From: Brevundimonas sp.
GTDB lineage: Bacteria > Pseudomonadota > Alphaproteobacteria > Caulobacterales > Caulobacteraceae
Direction: 5' to 3'
Assembly (NCBI RefSeq): GCF_016463295.1
Contig: NZ_JAEMRO010000004.1
Span: 1 to 64,000 of the forward strand
Length of the DNA stretch: 64,000 nt
A program made the position numbers and the translations under genes. A model generated the notes under the pieces. The model worked only from the letters and a program-made list of their open reading frames with translations, was not told the origin of the DNA and did not search any database. Positions 18,204-24,534 of the stretch are shown here, piece after piece (the first letter of the stretch is position 1; each line of letters opens with the position of its first letter).

Positions 18204-19253
18204 ATGACCGACCGCGTCGTCCGCCACTCCCGCCGGGGGCTGATCATCCCCTTCCTGATCGTCGGGCTGGCTCTGGCGGTCTGGAGCGGGTGGTGGCTGT
18301 ATCTGTCGGATCAGGTACGGACGCGGCTGGAGGCGCAGGAGGCGGCCCTGCGCAGCGACGGCTGGGTCATCACGCATGACGGCACGGACATCAGCGGCTA
18401 TCCGTTCCGCGTTCGGGTCGCCCTTCCCCAGGCCGACATTCTGGCCCCGTCCGGCCACGGCATCGCCGCGCCGGAGCTGGTGGCCGAGGCCAATGCCTGG
18501 AACCCCGACCACTGGGTCATGATCGCGCCCGACGGCCTGACCCTGACCCGCGCGGCCAAGGGTCGGGTGAAAATCGACGGCGACGGCCTGCGGCTCAGCG
18601 TCAGCGACCTGCGCGCCCGCTTCCCTGACCTGCGGGTCGAGATGATCCGCCCGACCTTCACCGCCCAACCCGGTGCCGAACCCTTCCCCATCGCCTCGGC
18701 CCGCCACATCCAGCTGGAGACCCGTCCGGCCCAGGCCCCGAAGGCAGGTGACGATTCTGTCGATGTGCTGTTCCGTCTGGTCGAGGCCAAGGGCCGTCCC
18801 GGCGGTCCGGTCGAGGGCGCGACGCGCCAGGGCGAGCTGAGCCTCGATCTGGAAACCACCATCGTCGGGGCCAGCCACCTGCGCGCCATCGACGGCCGGG
18901 GCGTGTTCGCCGCCTTCACTGACGCCGGGGGCCGGTTCGCGCCCGTGCGGGGCGAGATCCGCGCCGGTGACAGCCGCGCCCGCCTGTCCAGCGCGACCCT
19001 GTCCGCCGATGCCAACGGCCGCCTGACCGGCACCCTGGCCGTGGTCGCCGAACGGCCCATGCAGGCCATCGCCGGTCTGGCAGGCTCCCGGACCGGGACC
19101 GTCAACCGTCCCGCCGCAGCGGGTGCCGCAGTCGCTGCCGGAGCCGAGCAGGCAACCCGAGGCGAGGAACCAGTCGAGCTGACCATCGACTTCCGCGATG
19201 GCCGCACATGGTTGGGTCCGTTCGCCCTTGCGCCCGCGCCCAAGCTGTTTTGA
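18204..19253 (+). CDS. DUF2125 family protein
   Basis: A 349-aa alphaproteobacterial protein with one N-terminal membrane helix (LIIPFLIVGLALAVWSGWWLY) and a long periplasmic part. The DUF2125 hallmarks are seen: WVITHDGTDISGYPFRVRV and WNPDHWVMIAPDGLTLTR. The repeated beta-strand pattern is like AsmA-type or DUF945-type envelope proteins. An Ala-rich low-complexity stretch lies near residue 300. It follows phnDE by 13 bp and precedes the chorismate-mutase-like gene by 10 bp, so it may be transcribed with both. Function unknown. Confidence 0.8.
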   Translation: MTDRVVRHSRRGLIIPFLIVGLALAVWSGWWLYLSDQVRTRLEAQEAALRSDGWVITHDGTDISGYPFRVRVALPQADILAPSGHGIAAPELVAEANAWNPDHWVMIAPDGLTLTRAAKGRVKIDGDGLRLSVSDLRARFPDLRVEMIRPTFTAQPGAEPFPIASARHIQLETRPAQAPKAGDDSVDVLFRLVEAKGRPGGPVEGATRQGELSLDLETTIVGASHLRAIDGRGVFAAFTDAGGRFAPVRGEIRAGDSRARLSSATLSADANGRLTGTLAVVAERPMQAIAGLAGSRTGTVNRPAAAGAAVAAGAEQATRGEEPVELTIDFRDGRTWLGPFALAPAPKLF

Positions 19254-19263
19254 TGCGCCCCGA

Positions 19264-19947
19264 ATGCTGACGGAGCCGCAAACCGACGCCGCTCTTCTGG
19301 CACTGGACCAGGCGGTGGCCGAGGCCGTGCGCGATCGCCTGGCCGCTCCGGCACACGCCCATCCGGACGCCCAGGCCATCACTCTGCGCCAGACACTGGC
19401 CGGTCTGACGGCCGCCCAGAGCGCCACCGTCCGTGCCATCCTGGGCCGCATCGACGCCGCGCAGGGCCTGCCGCTGGTCGTCTGGGGCCCCTCGGCTCAG
19501 GTTCTGGCCGCTGACCGGTTCGGCCTGTGCGCCCGCGTCGCCGCCGAGCCGGATCAGGCCCTGGCCGCCGTCCGTTCCGGCTCCCGCGCCCTGCTGGACC
19601 TCACCCCCGACAAGGCCTGGTGGGGGCGCCTTCTGGCTGAGCCGGCCCTGCGCATCGTCGGTGCCCTGCCGGACGACAGGAACGGCATGCCCCGCGCCGT
19701 GATGGTTCAGCAGACCCCGCCCGGCCCGACCGGCGACGACCGCACCTTCTGGGTCACCGACAGCCCCGCTGCTGATACCCGCATCGTCGAGGCCCTGTCG
19801 GCCTCGGGCCTTGCCGCGACACCGCTGATCGCGGCGGGCGGGTTGAAGCTGTTCACCCTGGCGGGCTATGTGCAGGCTGAAGACGTCCGGTTGATTGATG
19901 CGCCGGGCACGCTGAACGGCATCATCGGTGCCGCCCCCCTGTTCTGA
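19264..19947 (+). CDS. Chorismate-mutase-like protein next to hisC
   Basis: A 227-aa soluble protein. The first 65 residues are helical and resemble a degenerate AroQ chorismate mutase (ALLALDQAVAEAVRDRLA), without the full set of arginines and lysines that family uses. The C-terminal two thirds (LPLVVWGPSAQVLAADRFG, DKAWWGRLLAEP, DRTFWVTDSP, GGLKLFTLAGYVQ) could be a regulatory domain. Proteins of this type often precede hisC and prephenate dehydrogenase in Caulobacterales, which suggests an aromatic amino acid role; this is recalled context, not proof. The ATG at 19264 begins 10 bp after the DUF2125 stop. Confidence 0.5.
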   Translation: MLTEPQTDAALLALDQAVAEAVRDRLAAPAHAHPDAQAITLRQTLAGLTAAQSATVRAILGRIDAAQGLPLVVWGPSAQVLAADRFGLCARVAAEPDQALAAVRSGSRALLDLTPDKAWWGRLLAEPALRIVGALPDDRNGMPRAVMVQQTPPGPTGDDRTFWVTDSPAADTRIVEALSASGLAATPLIAAGGLKLFTLAGYVQAEDVRLIDAPGTLNGIIGAAPLF

Positions 19948-19962
19948 TTTCTCGAGGATCGC

Positions 19963-21051
19963 ATGACAAACAGCCCTGCTCCAAAGCCCGGCATCCTCGA
20001 CATCGCCCCCTATGTCGGCGGCAAGTCCGCCATCGCCGGCGTCGCCGAGCCGATGAAGCTGTCGTCCAACGAGAACGCCCTGGGGGCCGGCGAGAAGGCC
20101 CGCGCCGCCTATGAGGCCGCGCTGAAGAACATCCATCTATATCCCGATGGCCGCGCCGGAAAGCTGCGCGATGCGGTCGCCGAGCATCATGGTCTGGAGC
20201 CTGAGCGTCTGATCTTCGGCAATGGTTCGGACGAGGTCTTCGCCCTGCTGAACCAGACCTATCTGACCGCTGGAGACAATATCGTCAGCGGCCAGTACGG
20301 CTTCCTGGCTTATCGGATCAGCGCCCTGGCCAACCAGGCCGAGGTCAAGCTGGCCCCCGAGCCCGAGTTCAAGGCAACGCCCGAGGCCCTGCTGGCCCAG
20401 GTCGATGACCGCACCCGCATTGTCTATGTCTCCAGCCCGGCCAATCCGACCGGCAGCTACAACACCGCCGAGGAAATCCGCCGCCTGCACGAAGGTCTGC
20501 CCGCCGACGTGATCCTGGTCGTGGACGAGGCCTATGCCGAGTTCGTGACCGCGCCGGACTGGGAAACCAGCTTCGGCCTTGCCCGCGACGCCGCCAACAT
20601 CGTCGTCACCCGCACCTTCTCCAAGATCCACGGCCTGGGCGGCCTGCGCATCGGCTTCGGCTATGCGCCGCTGGCCATCTGCGAGGCGATCGACCGCATC
20701 CGCCTGCCGTTCAACGTTTCGGTGCCCGGCCTGGACGCCGCCACCGCCGCCATCGGCGACGAGGCGCACCAGCAGGCCTCGCGCGATCTGGTCGAGGCCT
20801 GGCGCCCCCGCCTGACCCAGGCCATCAAGGGCTTCGGCTTCGAGGTCTTCCCCTCCGCCGGCAACTTCGTTCTGGTCCGCTTCAAGGATGCTGCCCAGGC
20901 CGCAGCGGCCAACGACTATCTGAACAGCAAGGGCATCATCGTCCGCGCCGTCGGAGGATATGGCCTGCCCGACTGCTTGCGCATCACCATCGGCACCGAG
21001 GACCAGAACCGGGCGGTCATCGATGCGCTGAGCGAATTCGCGGCGGGCTGA
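19963..21051 (+). CDS. hisC: Histidinol-phosphate aminotransferase (may also serve aromatic amino acids)
   Basis: A 362-aa class I/II aminotransferase converting imidazole-acetol phosphate to histidinol phosphate; many alphaproteobacterial HisC enzymes also transaminate prephenate or phenylpyruvate. Evidence: MKLSSNENALGAGEKA at the N-terminus, FGNGSDEVFALL, YVSSPANPTGS, VVDEAYAEF, and the PLP lysine Lys221 in TRTFSKIHGLGGLRIGFGYAP, all HisC-like. GAGGATCGC precedes the ATG. It sits 15 bp after the chorismate-mutase-like gene. The prephenate dehydrogenase expected downstream is absent; a convergent hydrolase follows instead. Confidence 0.93.
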   Translation: MTNSPAPKPGILDIAPYVGGKSAIAGVAEPMKLSSNENALGAGEKARAAYEAALKNIHLYPDGRAGKLRDAVAEHHGLEPERLIFGNGSDEVFALLNQTYLTAGDNIVSGQYGFLAYRISALANQAEVKLAPEPEFKATPEALLAQVDDRTRIVYVSSPANPTGSYNTAEEIRRLHEGLPADVILVVDEAYAEFVTAPDWETSFGLARDAANIVVTRTFSKIHGLGGLRIGFGYAPLAICEAIDRIRLPFNVSVPGLDAATAAIGDEAHQQASRDLVEAWRPRLTQAIKGFGFEVFPSAGNFVLVRFKDAAQAAAANDYLNSKGIIVRAVGGYGLPDCLRITIGTEDQNRAVIDALSEFAAG

Positions 21052-21059
21052 ACCGGAGA

Positions 21060-21788
21060 CTACCGCCGGACCGGCTGCATCCCGTGGCCATCGGGCGTCG
21101 TGTCGTTGACAGTACCTGTCGTCGAGGCGGGCCAGTGCGCCTGAATGATCCCCATCATGCCCTGGCCGTATTGCGGTGAGGCGAAGTCGCGTCCCAGGTC
21201 GGTCAGGATGGTCAGCCAACCGCCAGTGACCGCGCCGGCATCCCTCATTCTGGCCAGGGCGTCCTGCTCAGCCAGGCTGGCGTTAGAGCCCGAAACGTCG
21301 CTGATGACATAGACCTTGTAGCCGTCGCGCAGGAGGTCCAGCGTCGTATGCAGGGTGCAGTTGTCGATCGATATGCCACCGATCACGATGGTCTTGCGCC
21401 CTGTCGATGCCAGCCAGGCTTTCACCTCCGGCGTGTAGCCCGACACCTGCGTGCGATTGAAGCGATGCACGTCATGCGTCACATGCTCGGTGATCTCCGG
21501 CAGGAACGTGCCGTAATAGTCGTTCTCCTCGCCCAGCACGATCGTCGGCGTACGGAACAGGGTGTTGAACTTGGCGAAGGCGGTGATGTTGTTGCGGAAC
21601 TGAGGTCCCGGAATGGTCGTGATCAGATTGTCCAGCCCGGTGACGTAATCGACATAGATCAGGACCGTGTCGGACACCTCGGGCTGCGCCAAGGCCGCCG
21701 GACGGGGCGCTTGTGCATGAGCCAGATCGGGTGCAACCATCTGGATGGAGACTGTGGCGGCGACGGCCAGGGCAAATGAACGCATCAT
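21060..21788 (-). CDS. Secreted isochorismatase-like cysteine hydrolase
   Basis: A 242-aa exported protein. Residues 1-24 are a signal peptide (MMRSFALAVAATVSIQM, cleavage near AHA-QA). The mature part has the isochorismatase fold: VLIYVDYVTGLDN with the catalytic Asp, and GISIDNCTLHTTLDLLRDGYKV with the nucleophilic Cys. Related enzymes hydrolyse amides such as nicotinamide or carbamates, but the substrate is open. A periplasmic location is unusual for the family. GGAGG lies 9 nt before the ATG at 21788. The 5' end overlaps that of a divergent AraC-type gene, which suggests that regulator controls it. Confidence 0.8.
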   Translation of the reverse strand: MMRSFALAVAATVSIQMVAPDLAHAQAPRPAALAQPEVSDTVLIYVDYVTGLDNLITTIPGPQFRNNITAFAKFNTLFRTPTIVLGEENDYYGTFLPEITEHVTHDVHRFNRTQVSGYTPEVKAWLASTGRKTIVIGGISIDNCTLHTTLDLLRDGYKVYVISDVSGSNASLAEQDALARMRDAGAVTGGWLTILTDLGRDFASPQYGQGMMGIIQAHWPASTTGTVNDTTPDGHGMQPVRR

Positions 21789-22669
21789 CGAGGTTTTCCT
21801 CCGAGCTTGCCCGCGTGGCCGGGCGCTCGACATTCGCCCAGCCGCGTCCGGCGGTCGCGCCCGTCCATGCTGTCGAACAGCCCGCACTTGCGGTTCCTCT
21901 GGATGGCGTCACCCTGACGCGGCTGGATAGACCCAAGGGTCCGGTCGATATTCAGTCGGGCGAGACCCTGACCGTGGTGGTGCGGATCAATCGCGTGGCT
22001 CGCGCGCTGCGCACCGGTTCGCCGAACGGGTCGTGTCTGGAGCAGTGTTTCGCGCCGGATTTCATCCTGATGGTCGGACCCGGCGGCCAGTGTAAACTCG
22101 CGGCACATGCCGATCAGGACCTGCTGGTCGTGCGCGCGACCATGACGGCAATCGAACGGCTGACGGGCCAGCCATTCCGGATGCCCGGCCATCTGGAGCA
22201 GCCTTTGGCTGACCGATTCCTGACCGATCTTGTCGAGCGCGTCTTCTCCGGCGATGCGATCCTTGCCGAGGCTTTGCTGAGGCCCCTCTTCATGGAGGTG
22301 GCCATGGCTTCGACACCTGTACGAAGCCTGCAGGTCAAAGGGGGTTTGAGCCTCCGGCAACTGTCTCGGCTGAAGGACCACGTTGAAACCCGCCTTTCGC
22401 AGCCCTTGCCCAATACAGAACTGGCGCAGTTGGTGCAGTTATCGCCATTTCATTTTTCCCGTGCGTTCCGGAACTCGATGGGTGCCGCCCCTGCCGCCTG
22501 GATCCGCATGCGCCGCCTCTCGGTCGCCCAGAAGCTGCTGACTGATCCGAAACGTTCCATCATCGATGTGGCGGCAGCTGTCGGATACGAGAGCCCGAGC
22601 CGCTTCGCCACGGCCTTCCGCGGCTTCACCGGCTTGAGTCCATCGGCCTGGCGCCGTGCGGCGGGATGA
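21776..22669 (+). CDS. AraC family transcriptional regulator
   Basis: A 297-aa regulator. The C-terminal 100 residues form the paired helix-turn-helix of AraC: LAQLVQLSPFHFSRAFRNSMG, then RSIIDVAAAVGYESPSRFATAFRGFTGLSPSAWRR. The N-terminal part is a probable ligand-sensing region resembling no family I can name. The ATG at 21776 has only a weak AGGG upstream and overlaps the divergent hydrolase start by 13 bp; a GTG at 21815 is a real alternative. Either way each gene's promoter must lie in or against the other's coding region. Probable target: the divergent hydrolase. Confidence 0.85.
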   Translation: MNASSRFSSELARVAGRSTFAQPRPAVAPVHAVEQPALAVPLDGVTLTRLDRPKGPVDIQSGETLTVVVRINRVARALRTGSPNGSCLEQCFAPDFILMVGPGGQCKLAAHADQDLLVVRATMTAIERLTGQPFRMPGHLEQPLADRFLTDLVERVFSGDAILAEALLRPLFMEVAMASTPVRSLQVKGGLSLRQLSRLKDHVETRLSQPLPNTELAQLVQLSPFHFSRAFRNSMGAAPAAWIRMRRLSVAQKLLTDPKRSIIDVAAAVGYESPSRFATAFRGFTGLSPSAWRRAAG

Positions 22670-23482
22670 TCAGTCCCGCTTGAACACCCGGCTCGCCGCC
22701 CAGCCCGTGAAGGCGGCCAGCAGCACGCACAAAATCCCGTAGGTCCACGGCCGGTTCTGCGAGAATTCGTAAATGTCCCGCTCGATGCCGACCTTTTCTA
22801 CGGTCAGCTCCAGTTCGGTCGCGCTGACGGGCTGGCCGTCCTGGAACAGCCAGACTTCGGCCTCGTACTGGCCTGTGGGGGCGACGGCCGGCAGCTCAAT
22901 CTGGGCGCGGAACAGGCCGCGGTCCACGAACGTGACCCCGGTCGGATCGGTATTGTACAGCGCTGCATCCTCGCGCAAGCGGATCACCGCGCGGCGCCAG
23001 TCCAGATAGTCCTCGCCCAGGCGGCTGACGACCACGTCGCGTACGCCATAGCGGGTGACAGTCCGGCTCTCCTCCGGCGCATTGATACGCAGGTGATCCA
23101 GGCCGATGCCCTCGCGGCGCAGCTGGCCAAAGTCGGCGATGTCGGACAGGGGGCGGCTGGTCGCCGTCATGTAGAAGCCGGGCGCGCCCTCGAACAGTAC
23201 AGGCCGGCTGTTCAGCCAGACGCCCGTGTTGCGGGTCTTCTTGACCAGACGCACCGGGCCGTCAGGGCCGCGCACCACCACCACGACATCGGCGGGCGTG
23301 TCCGTCGGATTGAACACCGCGCCGTAGAGGACGATCGACGCCCCCCGGAAGCTGGAGTCGACCCGCACCTCGGCATTGGTCAGGGCGGCGGCGACGCGGA
23401 CCTGCTGGGTCGTAGCGACCGACGGCTCTGCCGTGGGCGCAGCTGCTTCGACGGCGGGCGGGGGTGGCGGCAGTTGCATCAT
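22670..23482 (-). CDS. TIGR02186 family membrane-anchored protein
   Basis: A 270-aa protein of the alphaproteobacterial TIGR02186 family, which regularly accompanies a TauE/SafE permease as here. Family features: NAEVRVDSSFRGASIVLYGAV, VVVVRGPDGPVRLVKK and FYMTATSRPLSDI, then a C-terminal membrane helix (TYGILCVLLAAFTGWAAS) and a short basic tail. Relatives carry a signal peptide, but this one begins MMQLPPPPPAVEAA and an in-frame stop lies 15 bp upstream, so none can be added. Several starts (GTG 23485, ATG 23482, ATG 23479) follow AGGAGG; 23482 has workable spacing. It probably serves the adjacent anion exporter. Confidence 0.8.
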   Translation of the reverse strand: MMQLPPPPPAVEAAAPTAEPSVATTQQVRVAAALTNAEVRVDSSFRGASIVLYGAVFNPTDTPADVVVVVRGPDGPVRLVKKTRNTGVWLNSRPVLFEGAPGFYMTATSRPLSDIADFGQLRREGIGLDHLRINAPEESRTVTRYGVRDVVVSRLGEDYLDWRRAVIRLREDAALYNTDPTGVTFVDRGLFRAQIELPAVAPTGQYEAEVWLFQDGQPVSATELELTVEKVGIERDIYEFSQNRPWTYGILCVLLAAFTGWAASRVFKRD

Positions 23483-23492
23483 CACTCCCTCC

Positions 23493-24413
23493 TCAGTTCA
23501 CGCCAGGGGCGAAGGCGAACAGGTCGCTGGGCCGCACGAACAGCTCCAGCCCCATCTGGATCCCGACCAGTAGGACGATCAGCCCCAGCACAGCCCGCAG
23601 CTCCTCGGCCCGGAACTTGCCCGACCAGCGCGCGCCATACTGGGCCCCGACGACCCCGCCCAGCAACAGTATGGTCGACAGCACCACATCCACCGTCTGG
23701 TTCCGTCCGGCCTGAAGCACGGTGGTCATGGCGGTCGTCACGATGATCTGGAACAGGCTGGTCCCCACCACCACACTGGCCCGCATGCGCAGGACGTACA
23801 GCATGGCCGGCACCAGGATGAAGCCGCCGCCCACGCCCATGATGGCCGAGAGGATGCCAACCAGCAGACCCAGACCCAGCGGCGGAATGGCACTGATGTA
23901 GAGGCCCGATCGCGGGAACCGCATCTTCAGCGGCAGGCCGTACAACCACAGCGGACGCCGCCGTTCCTTGTGCGGCACCACCTCGCCCCGCACGCGGCGC
24001 AGGATGGCCCCAAGGCTTTCGTACAGCATCATCAGCCCGATGGCACCAAGGAACAGCAAATAGGACAGGGCGACCGCCAGATCCGCCTGACCCAGCAGGC
24101 GCAGGTAGCGGAACAGCTCGACCCCCAGAAGCGCCCCCAAGACGCCGCCGACCGCCATCACGCTGCCAATCTTGAAGTCGATGGCCTTCTTGCCGGCGTA
24201 GTTGATCACGCCCGAGGTCGAGGAGGCGACGACGTGGCTGGCCTGGCTGGCAACGGCCACGGCGGGAGGGATGCCCAGGAAGATCAGGATGGGGGCCATC
24301 AGGAAGCCCCCGCCGATGCCGAACAGCCCGGACACGAAACCGACCATCGCCCCCAGCAGAACCAGGAACGGCCAGTTCACCGAAACCTCGGCGATCGGCA
24401 GATAGATATCCAA
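23493..24413 (-). CDS. TauE/SafE family anion (sulfite/organosulfonate) exporter
   Basis: A 306-aa polytopic protein with about eight helices in two homologous halves, each holding the family glycine motif: SGLFGIGGGFLMAPILIF near residue 30 and GILSAIMGVGGGFILVPAML near 190. The family moves sulfite, sulfoacetate or other anions outward across the inner membrane. The start is a TTG at 24413 with GAAGG 8 nt upstream; it gives the MDIYLPIAEVSVN N-terminus common in this subgroup. The TIGR02186 gene begins 11 bp downstream, making a two-gene operon. No sulfur-oxidation genes are nearby. Confidence 0.88.
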   Translation of the reverse strand: MDIYLPIAEVSVNWPFLVLLGAMVGFVSGLFGIGGGFLMAPILIFLGIPPAVAVASQASHVVASSTSGVINYAGKKAIDFKIGSVMAVGGVLGALLGVELFRYLRLLGQADLAVALSYLLFLGAIGLMMLYESLGAILRRVRGEVVPHKERRRPLWLYGLPLKMRFPRSGLYISAIPPLGLGLLVGILSAIMGVGGGFILVPAMLYVLRMRASVVVGTSLFQIIVTTAMTTVLQAGRNQTVDVVLSTILLLGGVVGAQYGARWSGKFRAEELRAVLGLIVLLVGIQMGLELFVRPSDLFAFAPGVN

Positions 24414-24534
24414 AGGACGCGCCTTCGGCTGGAACGGAAATCAAACGCCCGAAAGCGACGGTGAAGGTCTCAAACGCATAGACGCGTCAGATGTTTACCG
24501 CCACCCGTCGCGCCCGGAATAACTGCCGCCAGGA

